Positions 25,065-34,379 are shown, counted from the stretch's first letter. The stretch is 64,000 nt of DNA from Microbulbifer sp. ALW1 (GCF_009903625.1 NZ_CP047569.1:1830501-1894500), one strand, 5' to 3'. Notes: generated by a model from the letters alone, not told the origin. A program made the numbers and translations.

Positions 25065-28000
25065 TTAATTCTGTCCTTCGAGGGGCAATTGCACGATAAA
25101 CCGAGCTCCGCGGCCGGTATCGAGGTTGGCCGGGCTCACCAGCTCCAACTGGCCGCCGTGCTCTTCCACAATGCTGTACACCATGGCGAGGCCGAGGCCT
25201 GTTCCTTCCCCGGGCTCCTTGGTGGTAAAGAAGGGTTCCAGGATGCGCTCGCGATGGGCGGGAGAAATACCCGGCCCATTATCGGTGACCGACACACAGG
25301 CAAGGCCGGCGCGGACATAGCCCTCCACATCAATGTGACCACCATCCGGACTGGCGTCGCGGGCATTGCTGAGCAGGTTGATGAAGACCTGGATCAGGCG
25401 CTGGTTGTCACCCAGCGCATAGAGGTCTTCCGGCACCCGGTTGGCAAAGGTGACCTGGGTTTTGTCCCGCTGCAATGACAGCAGCTGCACGGCCTCTTCC
25501 ACGCAGGCGTGGAGATCCACCGGTGCTTTTTCGCTTTCCTGGCTGCCGCTGTGCGAAAAACTTACCAGTGAATGGACGATACGGCTGATGCGCTGGGTTT
25601 GGCTGAGGATCTGGTCTGCCGTCTCCAGCACTTCCGGATTGTCGGATTCAAACTGTAAGTTCTGTGCCAGACAGGCGATTCCGGTTACCGGGTTGCCTAC
25701 CTCGTGCGCCACACCGGCGGCCAGCCGGCCAACGGAAGCCAGGCGCTCACTGTGCATCAATTCCTGTTCCAGTACCTGGGTCTCGGTAATGTCTTCCACC
25801 AGCAGCATCTGGCCGTCGCCGCGGTTGTCCTTGCCCCGGTCGCGAACGCTGTCTTTACCGGCTTCTCGGCCGTATTTGCCAGTGCGTTGTTTGAGGCGGG
25901 TTTTGTGCAGGTTCAGCCAGTGGCTGTTGCCGTTCATCTCCACCTGTTGTTTGAAGCGGCTGCCGTCAGCGGATTGCGCAAATTCGGTCAGCAGGCCGCG
26001 CCAGGGCTCTGGCAGGTATTCCAGTTTTGAGCCGATCACTTCGCTGGCGCCGACCCCGGTGAGGTCGGTCATGGCGTAATTCCACAGCAATATCTCGCCA
26101 TCCCGCCCCAGGGAGCAGGCGGCCATGGGCAGTTCTTCCAGCATCTGCCGGTGGTACAGGCGCAGGTTGTTCAGCTCTGCAGCGAGACCGGTGAGCTGGT
26201 TTTTGTAGCGGCTCAAACGGGTTTCGATGAGGTTGATGTCTTTGTTCGCCGGCTGGTCACTGGTGACAAATGGCAGGTGCCGGTCGACGATCTGGCCCGC
26301 CAGCACCCGTCCCAGCAGGCCCGAGAGGTTGGCTTCCAGTTTGTCGCGCAACTGGCGCAGGGCGTAGGGGCGCCGCTCGTTTTCTGGCAGGTTGAGTTGG
26401 CGCAGGGCGCGGCTCACTTCCTGGCTGGCCGTGGCGGCGCCGAGGCTTTCCGATAGCCGCATGCGGAAGTCCGCCGCCGATTGCACGTCCAGTTCCAGGC
26501 GCAGGGCCTGACTGATGGAGTCGTCGCTGCAGAGATCCGCAGCGTAGCGCTCGAGGCTAGAGGCGCGGGTGAAAATCGACAGCCCGACAAACAGCAACAC
26601 ATTCATCGACAGAGACAGGGTGGTGATCTGCGGCCAGATTTCCATGCCCAGAGGAATCTGGTAACTGCCACCGGGCAAGGCGATGCCGCTGTTGCCCACC
26701 ATCGCCGGAAACAGCAGTCCCGCCGCCCAGATCAGCATGCCGGCGAGCAGGCCGCCGATAAAGCCGCGGCGATTGCCCTGGGGCCAGTGGATTACAGCAA
26801 AGATACCGGGCAGAAACTGCAGGGAAGCGATAAACGCGATGATCGCGAGATCGGACAGGGACAGGCGATTGTTCAGCAGCAGGTAAAAGGCAAAGCCTGC
26901 CAGGAACAGGGCGGCGACCAGCGCCCGGCGCAGCCACAGCAACTGGCGGTACATATTGTCGTCGGATTGCCAGCGGGTTCCGGGCAGCAACCAGTGGTTC
27001 ATGACCATGGTCGACAGCGCCAGGGTGATCATGATCAGGGCGCCGGTGGCGGCGGACAGACCGCCGATAAACGCCACGATGGTCAGCAGCGCGGAACCAC
27101 TGGCGCGGGGTACGGCCAGGGTGAAGTACTGCACTGGCTCCGCTACATCCAGGGCAAAGCCCGCCCACATAATCGGGAAGATCGGCAGCGCCATCAGCAG
27201 TAGAAACAGCGGAAAGCCCCAGCTGGCAGTGCGCAGCCCCTGGGTGGCGGGGCGCTCGGCAATACTCAGGTAAAAGATATGCGGCATGGCCACGGCGGTT
27301 GCAATAAACACCAGCAGCAGGGTGTGGGAGGATCCCTGCTTGATCGGTGAATAGAGCAGCTGCTGCATGTCGCTGTTCTGCGCCAGCCACTTGTCGAGCC
27401 CGCCCAGACCACCGAAGACACCGTAAACGGCGTAAAGACCGACGGCCAGCAGCGCCACCAGTTTCACCAGGGATTCCAGCGCCATGGCGCTGGCGAGCCC
27501 GGCGCGACGTTTGCGTGATGCGCCGTAAGTGCTGGTGAACAGCGCCAGTAATACACAGTAAAAGAAGGCGATCAGGTCTTTGCTGGTGACGCCGCTGTCC
27601 GGCAGCGTCAGCGCTGCCACATTGTCGCGGGACAGCAGTGCCAGGGTTTCCGCCACGGCCTGGATCTGCAGCGCGATCAGGGGCAGCAGCCCCAGCAGCA
27701 TAAACAGGGTGGCGAGGGTGCCCGCTTCGCGGCTGTGGTAGCGGAACACCAGCAGGTCTGCCGGTGAGGTGAGCTGATAGCGCTGGGCCAGTCGCGCCAG
27801 TGGCTCCAGGGCCACCGGTGCAAAGAGGAACATGGCGCCGGTGCCCAGGTAATAGGCCAGCACGCCGTAACCGTGCTGCCAGGCGAGGTCGATGATGCCG
27901 TAATAAGTCCAGGCGCTGAGGGAGACCCCCAGGGATAGAACATAAAAGAAGGGATGCCGCACCCAGTTGGTCGACAGCCAGCCCTTGGAGGTGGCGAAGG

Positions 28001-28067
28001 CGACAAAAAACAGGGCAAAAATATAGGCGACACCGATCAGCGCAATGTTGACGATCTCAAAGGTCAT
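25065..28067 (-). CDS. cbrA: transporter-fused sensor histidine kinase CbrA
   Basis: 1000 residues. About residues 1-500 are a sodium/solute symporter-like domain with some thirteen membrane segments. A STAC-like linker follows, then a PAS domain (LEELPMAACSLGRDGEILLW), HisKA (SVGRLAAGVAHEVGNPVTGI) and HATPase with NLLSNARDASPDGG and DNGPGI. This architecture is that of CbrA, whose transporter half carries histidine in Pseudomonas. A charged segment (KYGREAGKDSVRDRGKDNRG) interrupts the PAS-HisKA linker. It overlaps the small upstream gene by 11 bp and is followed by cbrB. Confidence 0.94.
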   Translation of the reverse strand: MTFEIVNIALIGVAYIFALFFVAFATSKGWLSTNWVRHPFFYVLSLGVSLSAWTYYGIIDLAWQHGYGVLAYYLGTGAMFLFAPVALEPLARLAQRYQLTSPADLLVFRYHSREAGTLATLFMLLGLLPLIALQIQAVAETLALLSRDNVAALTLPDSGVTSKDLIAFFYCVLLALFTSTYGASRKRRAGLASAMALESLVKLVALLAVGLYAVYGVFGGLGGLDKWLAQNSDMQQLLYSPIKQGSSHTLLLVFIATAVAMPHIFYLSIAERPATQGLRTASWGFPLFLLLMALPIFPIMWAGFALDVAEPVQYFTLAVPRASGSALLTIVAFIGGLSAATGALIMITLALSTMVMNHWLLPGTRWQSDDNMYRQLLWLRRALVAALFLAGFAFYLLLNNRLSLSDLAIIAFIASLQFLPGIFAVIHWPQGNRRGFIGGLLAGMLIWAAGLLFPAMVGNSGIALPGGSYQIPLGMEIWPQITTLSLSMNVLLFVGLSIFTRASSLERYAADLCSDDSISQALRLELDVQSAADFRMRLSESLGAATASQEVSRALRQLNLPENERRPYALRQLRDKLEANLSGLLGRVLAGQIVDRHLPFVTSDQPANKDINLIETRLSRYKNQLTGLAAELNNLRLYHRQMLEELPMAACSLGRDGEILLWNYAMTDLTGVGASEVIGSKLEYLPEPWRGLLTEFAQSADGSRFKQQVEMNGNSHWLNLHKTRLKQRTGKYGREAGKDSVRDRGKDNRGDGQMLLVEDITETQVLEQELMHSERLASVGRLAAGVAHEVGNPVTGIACLAQNLQFESDNPEVLETADQILSQTQRISRIVHSLVSFSHSGSQESEKAPVDLHACVEEAVQLLSLQRDKTQVTFANRVPEDLYALGDNQRLIQVFINLLSNARDASPDGGHIDVEGYVRAGLACVSVTDNGPGISPAHRERILEPFFTTKEPGEGTGLGLAMVYSIVEEHGGQLELVSPANLDTGRGARFIVQLPLEGQN

Positions 28068-28233
28068 CGGGTTTGCGCCTCCGCTGAATAAAAATCGCCA
28101 GCAGGATCAGGACGAACCAGAGAATAAACGGGCGATACCAGGCGCCGGTGGGATTGATCATCCAGGTGAATACGGTGGGGCTGAATACATAGCCCACCAG
28201 TACCAGCAGGATTAACAGGGTACGGTTGCTCAT
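28057..28233 (-). CDS. small membrane protein overlapping cbrA (CbrX-like)
   Basis: 58 residues (MSNRTLLILLVLVGYVFSPT ... IFIQRRRKPDDL) with two membrane helices and a basic C-terminus. Its stop lies 11 bp inside cbrA, which suggests translational coupling. An equivalent small gene, cbrX, overlaps cbrA in Pseudomonas putida. Small partner proteins of this type also precede many SSS-family transporters. The start at 28231-28233 is the only suitable ATG before the helices. Confidence 0.83.
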   Translation of the reverse strand: MSNRTLLILLVLVGYVFSPTVFTWMINPTGAWYRPFILWFVLILLAIFIQRRRKPDDL

Positions 28234-28401
28234 TAAAGGCCTGTTGCGGCGTCCTGCGGTGAGGCAGATCGGACTCGTGGAAAACTGGCGCAAAATGTTA
28301 ATGCGCGGTTGGGGGGGAGTTCAACCACTGGCTGCTTTTTACAGGCTTAAACAATTTGTCGGGCGGTGTTGCCAGCGATGCTCGCTCTGCATCAGTCTGC
28401 A

Positions 28402-29337
28402 CTACTGGTCGAGCAAGCGATTCCGGCAATCCACAGCTTTCCGCTGCCAGTGCGCACAGGCCCAGGACAGGATCTGCGCGGGGGACTCTGCGGCGAGACC
28501 TGGTGGCGTCTGCATTCCGAGAAACCCCAGCGCTGTGACGAGATTGCCGGACGCCATGTGATCATCCAGCGCCGCGGCGTGATTCTGTTTGCTCAGCTTT
28601 TGACCACCGGTATTCATGACCAGAGGCAAATGGCCGAACTGTGGCGGCTCGGCGCCGAGCGCGCGAAATAACTGGCGCTGGATCCCTGTGCAATCCAGCA
28701 GGTCGGCACCGCGCACCACGCAATTTATCCCCTGGGCGATATCGTCAACCACCACCGCCAGCTGGTAGGCGTAGAGGCCGTCCTTACGTTTGAGGATCGG
28801 GTCCTCGTGAATGGCCTGGGTCTGTTCGCCTTGCCAGATATCCGAAAAATGCTCGGTAGCGCCGGCGCAATGAAAGCGCAGGGCGTAGTCACCCTGTTCA
28901 CCCACACAGTTGTCTCTCTGGTGCCCGCCGGCTTTGCGCACCTGTTCGCGGGTGCACGAGCAGGGGTAAACCAGGTCCTGCTCGCGCAATTGCTCCAGGG
29001 CCTGCTGGTACAAAGGGTGGCGGTGGCTTTGCCAGGCGACGGGGCTGTGGCTGTGCATGCCGTGGGCGCGGATGGATTTCAGGATGCGCTCTGCGGCGCC
29101 GGGCATTTCCCTGGGGGGATCGAGGTCTTCCATGCGCACCAGCCAGTGGCCGCCGTGGGCAATCGCATCCAGATAGCTGCCGAGGGCACATACCAGGGAG
29201 CCGAAATGTAACGGGCCAGTGGGCGAGGGGGCGAATCGGCCGGTGTAGGCACCGGTAAGTTCATTGCCAGAGGGCTGCTTGCCTGAAGCTGGCGATGGCG
29301 CGGTTGGGCTAGTCAAAGCAGGAGGGGAATTGGTCAC
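28402..29337 (-). CDS. gluQ: glutamyl-Q tRNA(Asp) synthetase
   Basis: 311 residues. A truncated glutamyl-tRNA synthetase that glutamylates queuosine in tRNA-Asp. Class I motifs are FAPSPTGPLHFGS (HIGH-like) and KLSKQ (KMSKS-like); the anticodon-binding domain is missing, as expected. Cysteines for zinc are present (YPCSCTREQ). The N-terminal 30 residues before TGRFAPSP are Pro/Ser-rich and the GTG start at 29337 is uncertain. Order dksA-gluQ-cbrA is conserved with Pseudomonas. Confidence 0.93.
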   Translation of the reverse strand: MTNSPPALTSPTAPSPASGKQPSGNELTGAYTGRFAPSPTGPLHFGSLVCALGSYLDAIAHGGHWLVRMEDLDPPREMPGAAERILKSIRAHGMHSHSPVAWQSHRHPLYQQALEQLREQDLVYPCSCTREQVRKAGGHQRDNCVGEQGDYALRFHCAGATEHFSDIWQGEQTQAIHEDPILKRKDGLYAYQLAVVVDDIAQGINCVVRGADLLDCTGIQRQLFRALGAEPPQFGHLPLVMNTGGQKLSKQNHAAALDDHMASGNLVTALGFLGMQTPPGLAAESPAQILSWACAHWQRKAVDCRNRLLDQ

Positions 29338-29349
29338 TGAAGGCAGATG

Positions 29350-29379
29350 CCGGGCGGCCTGATCACGAGTGCCGCCCGG
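29350..29379. other. 9-bp GC-rich hairpin between dksA and gluQ
   Basis: CCGGGCGGC (29350-29358) pairs with GCCGCCCGG (29371-29379), loop 12 nt, in the 66-bp gap. With no T-run on the minus strand it may be an RNA stability or attenuation element rather than a terminator. Confidence 0.55.
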
Positions 29380-29403
29380 TTGGGTCTGAATCCGTACAGC
29401 GGA

Positions 29404-29841
29404 TCAGCCGGAAATCTGCTTTTCCTTGATCTCTGCCAGGGTTTTGCAGTCAACGCAAAGGGTGGCAGTGGGGCGGGCTTCCAGGCGACGAATGCCGATT
29501 TCCACGCCGCAGGCTTCACAGAAACCGTAATCGTCTTGATCGATCAGCTCCAGGGTAGAGTCGATCTTCTTGATCAGCTTGCGTTCGCGATCGCGGGTGC
29601 GCAGTTCCAGGCTGAATTCTTCTTCCTGGCTGGCGCGGTCGGCCGGATCGGGGAAATTCGCAGCTTCATCTTTCATGTGAGAAACGGTGCGATCCACTTC
29701 TGCCATGAGCTCGCCTTTCCAGGCCAGCAGCAGATTGCGGAAATGCTCCTGCTGCTTCTCATTCATGTACTCCTCGCCCTTCTGTTCCTGATAGGGCTCG
29801 AAGCCGTGCAGAGAATCGGATTTCGCAGCAGTATTGGGCAT
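29404..29841 (-). CDS. dksA: RNA polymerase-binding transcription factor DksA
   Basis: About 145 residues. It has a coiled-coil tip with the DPADRAS region (FPDPADRASQEEEF), whose two aspartates reach the RNA polymerase active site, and a four-cysteine zinc finger (CEACGVEIG ... CVDC). With ppGpp it controls rRNA and amino-acid promoters. Two ATGs three codons apart are possible; the second (29841) has AGAGG at the better 8-nt distance. Confidence 0.95.
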   Translation of the reverse strand: MPNTAAKSDSLHGFEPYQEQKGEEYMNEKQQEHFRNLLLAWKGELMAEVDRTVSHMKDEAANFPDPADRASQEEEFSLELRTRDRERKLIKKIDSTLELIDQDDYGFCEACGVEIGIRRLEARPTATLCVDCKTLAEIKEKQISG

Positions 29842-30132
29842 AGTCATTGCCTCTCTCGTAAAACGGGCCCTGTTTTATAGGGGCTCTACAACCAAATTCA
29901 AGCCTAGCAGGCACAAAGCCTTACGGACGCAGGCTGTATCCTCAGGTCGCCTTCGCGACCAAGGCGAGGAAACTATCAAATCTCTCTGGTCTGCGCCACA
30001 AAATGTTGCCCTGAGGGCGGTGCCAGCGATGATCCTCCGGAAAAGTGGGGAGCCGATGGTGTATTCTAGCGGCCGTTTTTTCTACAGGTTGGCGTGCAGT
30101 CCATCCTTTACTGACTTTTTTGCAGGTTTTTC

Positions 30133-30855
30133 GTGAAGCTAGATCCTCCCCTGTCCCAGGGAAATCTTTTGCGCCGCTACAAACGCTTTCTTGCGGATGT
30201 CGAACTTTCCACTGGTGAAATTATAACCATCCATTGCCCGAACACCGGTTCGATGAGGAACTGCTGGGGGGAAAATACGCCATGCTGGTTTTCTGACTCG
30301 GGCAACCCCAAGCGCAAATATCGCCATACCCTGGAAATCACCACTACCCCGGAAGGGGCACTGGCCGGGGTAAATACTGGTCGCGCCAACCACCTGGTGG
30401 AAGAGGCAATTCGCGACGGCGTGGTGGCGGAGTTACAGGGCTATGAGACCCTGCGCCGGGAGGTGAAATACGGAGAAGAAAACAGCCGTATCGATTTCCT
30501 GCTGAGCGGAGCGGCCGGCGACTGCTATGTGGAGGTGAAAAATGTGACCCTCGCGCAAGAGGCGCAAGGCACGCGGGGGTTGTTTCCGGATGCGGTCAGC
30601 AGCCGCGGTGCCAAGCACCTGCGCGAGCTGCAAAAACTGGCGGAGGCCGATGTGCGTGCAGTGCTGTTTTACTGTGTGCAGCACTCGCAGATTGAGACGG
30701 TGGAAGCGGCCGTGGATATCGACCCCGCCTATGCCGCAGCGCTGGCCGAAGCCGTGGCTGCGGGAGTGGAAGTACTCGCCTACCGCGCGGTATTGGGTGC
30801 CGGTGAAATCCGCCTGACGAAAGCCGTACCTTACCGGCCCGTGGCGACGGACTGA
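30133..30855 (+). CDS. sfsA: SfsA family protein (sugar fermentation stimulation protein homolog)
   Basis: 240 residues. Signatures are RRYKRFLADVELSTGEIITI (N-terminal OB-like domain) and DFLLSGAAGDCYVEVKNVTL, which has the D-x-ExK arrangement of a restriction-like nuclease fold. The E. coli protein binds DNA nonspecifically, and its exact role is unclear. A GTG start at 30133 is preceded by AGG. It is divergent from dksA and convergent with the Rieske gene. Confidence 0.92.
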   Translation: MKLDPPLSQGNLLRRYKRFLADVELSTGEIITIHCPNTGSMRNCWGENTPCWFSDSGNPKRKYRHTLEITTTPEGALAGVNTGRANHLVEEAIRDGVVAELQGYETLRREVKYGEENSRIDFLLSGAAGDCYVEVKNVTLAQEAQGTRGLFPDAVSSRGAKHLRELQKLAEADVRAVLFYCVQHSQIETVEAAVDIDPAYAAALAEAVAAGVEVLAYRAVLGAGEIRLTKAVPYRPVATD

Positions 30856-31200
30856 TCAGTCCGCCAGTATCACGTAGAGCCCATCCTGGGCGTATTCCAC
30901 TGGCACTGGCGTGAGTGCATCGCCGGCACAGGGGCCGGCAATGCATTCGCCGGTGCTGATCTCGAACAGGGCGCCGTGGGAGGCACACTGGATCAGGGCC
31001 TTTTCTGAATCCAGAAACTGGTTGGGTTGCCACTCGAGATTGATGCCCCGGTGCGGGCAGATGTTTTTATAGGCGAATACCTCGCCGTCTTTTTTTACCG
31101 CAAAGACATTATCCAGACCAGCGCTGTTGTCGCCCAGGGAAAAGCCCTTGGAGTCGCCTTCGTTGAGATCTTCGTAGCGGCAGAGAAAATGTTTTTGCAT
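30856..31200 (-). CDS. small Rieske [2Fe-2S] protein
   Basis: 114 residues with a complete Rieske site: Cys48-x-His50 (CPHRG) and Cys72-x2-His75 (CASHGALF). It resembles NirD-like or ferredoxin-type Rieske proteins with no oxygenase domain. No oxidoreductase partner is adjacent. Probably a cytoplasmic electron carrier, since no signal peptide is present. The stop is directly adjacent to the sfsA stop from the other strand. Confidence 0.88.
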   Translation of the reverse strand: MQKHFLCRYEDLNEGDSKGFSLGDNSAGLDNVFAVKKDGEVFAYKNICPHRGINLEWQPNQFLDSEKALIQCASHGALFEISTGECIAGPCAGDALTPVPVEYAQDGLYVILAD

Positions 31201-31269
31201 CTTGTTGTATAAATTTTGTGTGTGTTCGGGCAGTGAATTGGCTGCCCTAAAGTTTTACGGCGCCGGGTT

Positions 31270-32382
31270 TCAGGGCGCGGCGAGTTTAATCGACGTCTGC
31301 AGTGCTTTGCCATCGCGCAGGTAGTCCAGGCGCACCTGATCCCCGGGGCGGTGGTTTTCCAGTGCATTCATCAGGTCGTCGTAATTACTGATGGGGCTGC
31401 CATCCAGCCCGACAATCACATCCCCCAGTTGCCAGCCACCGCGACTGCCCCGGTAAACGCCGCGCAGGCCGGCTTTGTCGGCGGGCATGCCCGGCGCGGT
31501 ACGCAGTACCGCAACGCCTTCGAAGTCGTAGCGACTCGCCCACTGATCCGGGGCGGATTCAATACCCAGAATCGGCCGCACCAGGCGGCCGTGGGCGATC
31601 AGCTCGGGGACAATTTTTTTCACGGTATCCACCGGAATCGCAAAACCGATCCCGACACTGGCCCCACTGGGGCTGTAGATGGCGGTGTTGACGCCGATCA
31701 GGCGACCGCTGGAATCCAGCAGCGGGCCGCCGGAATTGCCGGGGTTAATTGCCGCATCGGTCTGGATGACATTGCGGATGGTGCGGTTGCCGGCCGCGTC
31801 AATTTCGCGGCCCAGGGCACTGACTACACCGGTGGTGAGAGTGGTGTCGAGACCGAAAGGGTTGCCGATGGCCAGCACCTTGCGCCCCACTGCCAGGGTG
31901 GCGGAATTGCCCGCGGCCAGCGGCTTGAGCAATTCCCGCGGGGCGTCGATTTTGAGTACCGCCAGGTCTTTTTCCGGCGCCGTGCCCACCAGCTCCGCCG
32001 ACCACTCGCTGCGGTCCTGCAGGGTGATGGTGATCTTGCGCGCCTCTTCAATCACGTGGAAGTTGGTGACCACGTGCCCCTGCTCATCCCAGATAAACCC
32101 ACTGCCGGCCCCTTTGGGTACCGTGTGCAGGCGCAGGGTCCAGCGGTCCCGCACCAGGGTTTCGTTGGTGACGTACACCACCGATGGGCTGGCAAAGTTG
32201 AACACCTGCATGGTGTTTTGCTCGTCATCGGTCGAAAACTGGGGAATAGGGGAGTTGGCGCTGGCGTTCAGGGGGGTACCCAGCAGGGGAAACAGCACCG
32301 AGAACAACAACACCGAGAACAACAACGTCAGCGGAAGGGCGAGCTTGCGGGAATTTTTTATTGGATTCATGGCATTGGACAT
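31270..32382 (-). CDS. periplasmic trypsin-like serine protease, DegS/AlgW type
   Basis: 370 residues. N-terminal membrane anchor (about 14-35), protease domain with triad His109, Asp139 and Ser217 (GNSGGP), and a single PDZ domain from about 268. One PDZ plus a membrane anchor fits DegS/AlgW, which cleave RseA/MucA in the sigma-E envelope stress response; DegP would have two PDZs. The anchor region contains an exact 15-bp duplication (32296-32325) encoding LLFSV twice. No clear ribosome binding site precedes either of the two ATGs. Confidence 0.9.
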   Translation of the reverse strand: MSNAMNPIKNSRKLALPLTLLFSVLLFSVLFPLLGTPLNASANSPIPQFSTDDEQNTMQVFNFASPSVVYVTNETLVRDRWTLRLHTVPKGAGSGFIWDEQGHVVTNFHVIEEARKITITLQDRSEWSAELVGTAPEKDLAVLKIDAPRELLKPLAAGNSATLAVGRKVLAIGNPFGLDTTLTTGVVSALGREIDAAGNRTIRNVIQTDAAINPGNSGGPLLDSSGRLIGVNTAIYSPSGASVGIGFAIPVDTVKKIVPELIAHGRLVRPILGIESAPDQWASRYDFEGVAVLRTAPGMPADKAGLRGVYRGSRGGWQLGDVIVGLDGSPISNYDDLMNALENHRPGDQVRLDYLRDGKALQTSIKLAAP

Positions 32383-32450
32383 AGTTGCGGTCAGCGATGA
32401 TGGGGCCGCCGGTCATTCACCCAAACCGGCAGGCCCATGACGGGATTCAG

Positions 32451-33338
32451 TTAACGCGCAGAATTTTGCAACGCCAGAATCCGATCCTCAAGTGGTGGGT
32501 GACTGGCGAGCAGAGCAGCCATGCTGTTGCCGTAAATACCAAAGGCCTTCATGTTGGCGGGCAGCGGTTGCTCGCGGCCGGACTCGGATTCGGCCTTGAT
32601 ACGTGCCAGTGCGGCGATCATGGCATTGGGGCTGGCGAGGTGGGCACCGGCGGCATCCGCCCGATACTCACGGCGGCGACTGAACCAGGCCACCACCATC
32701 ATGGCGACGACGCCGAACACCATATCCATGATGATGGAGGTGATGTAGTAGCCGATCCCCAGGCCCTGCTCGTTGCGCAGCAGCACCCGGTCGACAAAGA
32801 AGCCCACGATCCGCGCAAAGAACATCACAAACGTATTTACCACGCCCTGAATCAGGGTCAGGGTGACCATGTCACCGTTGGCGACGTGGCCGATCTCGTG
32901 GCCGATAACCGCCCGCGCTTCGTCGCGATTGAAACGCTCCAGCAGGCCGGCACTGACGGCCACCAGGGCGCTGTTGCGGTTCCAGCCAGTGGCGAAGGCA
33001 TTGGCCTGGGGCATAGGGAAAATCCCCACATCCGGCATACCAATTCCGGCTTTCTGGGACAGCTCGCGCACGGTTTCCACCAGCCAGCGTTCATCGGCTG
33101 TCTGTGGCTGGTCGATGACCTGGGTGCGGGTGGACATACGGGCAATGGTCTTGGACATCAGCAGTGAAATCAGCGCACCGCCAAAGCCAAAAACCGCACA
33201 CATGACCAGCAGGCCGGGCAGGTTCAGATTGACGCCATTCGCATCCAGAATGCCCTGGATACCCAGCAGGTTAAATATGACGCCAACCAGCAGCATGACG
33301 GCCAGGTTGGTTAGCAGGAAAAGCCCTATTCGTAGCAT
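32451..33338 (-). CDS. htpX: membrane zinc metalloprotease HtpX
   Basis: 295 residues. Two N-terminal membrane helices, the M48 zinc motif HEIGH at 147-151, a long hydrophobic pair (GVVNTFVMFFARIVGFFVDR and YYITSIIMDMVFGVVAMMVV) and the downstream Glu in REYRADAAGA. It degrades misfolded inner-membrane proteins with FtsH. Neighbouring DegS-type protease on the same strand suggests a small envelope quality-control cluster. Confidence 0.95.
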   Translation of the reverse strand: MLRIGLFLLTNLAVMLLVGVIFNLLGIQGILDANGVNLNLPGLLVMCAVFGFGGALISLLMSKTIARMSTRTQVIDQPQTADERWLVETVRELSQKAGIGMPDVGIFPMPQANAFATGWNRNSALVAVSAGLLERFNRDEARAVIGHEIGHVANGDMVTLTLIQGVVNTFVMFFARIVGFFVDRVLLRNEQGLGIGYYITSIIMDMVFGVVAMMVVAWFSRRREYRADAAGAHLASPNAMIAALARIKAESESGREQPLPANMKAFGIYGNSMAALLASHPPLEDRILALQNSAR

Positions 33339-33580
33339 CAGCTTTCTCCGAAAGCAGTTGGAATAAAACGGTTGGTCCGGTTCATGACCTGACGGTTGGA
33401 CAGAGGAACTCTGGCGAGTTTCAGGAGGCCATGAGCAATCCTCTCTGGCCTGCTGTTCAAGCCGTGGTTATCGGGAATTTGATAAGGTCGCAATGCCCCA
33501 ATTACAAGTCTTACGGTACCGGCAAACGGCAAAATTTTACGCGCTGCGCGCGTCGTCTCGGGCTGTGGGCCCCGATCGCC

Positions 33581-33640
33581 GGGTAAGGCTCTGGGTAAGG
33601 TTTCTGGGTACGGTTACTGGCTAAGGTTACTGGGTGATAT
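33581..33640. repeat. degenerate 13-bp tandem repeat, GGGTAAGGTTACT type
   Basis: Units at 33581-33592, 33593-33605, 33606-33618 and 33619-33631 plus a partial fifth. They lie in the 346-bp gap between htpX and the TfoX-C gene, 45 bp past the stop of the latter. Otherwise this gap shows only a GC-rich palindromic stretch (GCGCTGCGCGCGTCG) and no gene. Confidence 0.8.
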
Positions 33641-33684
33641 TGCCGGGGTATGGATATTCAGGAAGCGGTGGCGAGCGCGAAGGC

Positions 33685-33969
33685 TTACGCGCTGTCTTTG
33701 CGGGAAAGCAGTTGCTCGGCTTCACTGACCAGGTTGGCCTTGAGGTCGGGATCGAGGTCGTTCCAGTGAATATCGAGAAGGGCGCCCTGCAGGGCGTACA
33801 GAAGAACGCGGGAGGCATTGATGCCGCGGCGGCGGATACTGGCGAATGCCTCGACCGGACCCACGCGGTGCAAATCGTCCAGCGTGCGAATACCGATGGA
33901 ATGCAAAATGTTGACGGAGGCGAGCCCCAGGTTTTTCAGTTGCAACAACTCTGATTGACTAGGGTGCAT
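33685..33969 (-). CDS. TfoX C-terminal-domain protein
   Basis: About 94 residues: LLQLKNLGLASVNILHSIGI RT.. followed by DDLHRVGPVEAFASIRRRGI, the helix-hairpin-helix-like TfoX_C domain, standing alone without the N-terminal half. The ATG at 33967-33969 (MHPSQSE) was chosen because AGGGA is 9 nt upstream; an ATG three codons earlier touches that site. TfoX proteins influence competence, but single-domain versions have no proven role. Confidence 0.82.
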   Translation of the reverse strand: MHPSQSELLQLKNLGLASVNILHSIGIRTLDDLHRVGPVEAFASIRRRGINASRVLLYALQGALLDIHWNDLDPDLKANLVSEAEQLLSRKDSA

Positions 33970-34379
33970 AACATTCATTCCCTGAACAGTTAAGACGCTC
34001 ATTCTTCGGTATATCGCCAGCAGCACTTTCACTGTGCTTCGTGTACGACGGAATTTTTGCGATCTACCAACCCTGCTTCCTGAGATCATCGGAAGCACGT
34101 TTTACCTGACTCGAGCCCGATGCTGAATGCAACGGGCGTCCAACATAGCACAAAAAAATAAAAGGCCAAACCGTGATAGCGGTCCAAGAAAGGTGCAAAT
34201 AAAAATGCTTCTTTTTTACCGCATGTGTAACTTTCGGCTTGGTCCGGGTCCCTGTTATCCGGTGGTACCTTTGTGCTATTAAGTCACATCTGCAGCAAAA
34301 GCCTAGTCTGCATTGGCGAAGTTTGCAGTAAGGTTGTTTCGTCGCAAGGCGCTGTTTTTTGTCCAGAGGTTTACTTTTG
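33970..34379. other. 410-bp divergent intergenic region, no gene seen
   Basis: AT-richer than the flanks, it separates the TfoX-C gene and the M15 peptidase gene and must hold both promoters. No repeat R-type element, terminator or small gene could be supported. Confidence 0.6.
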
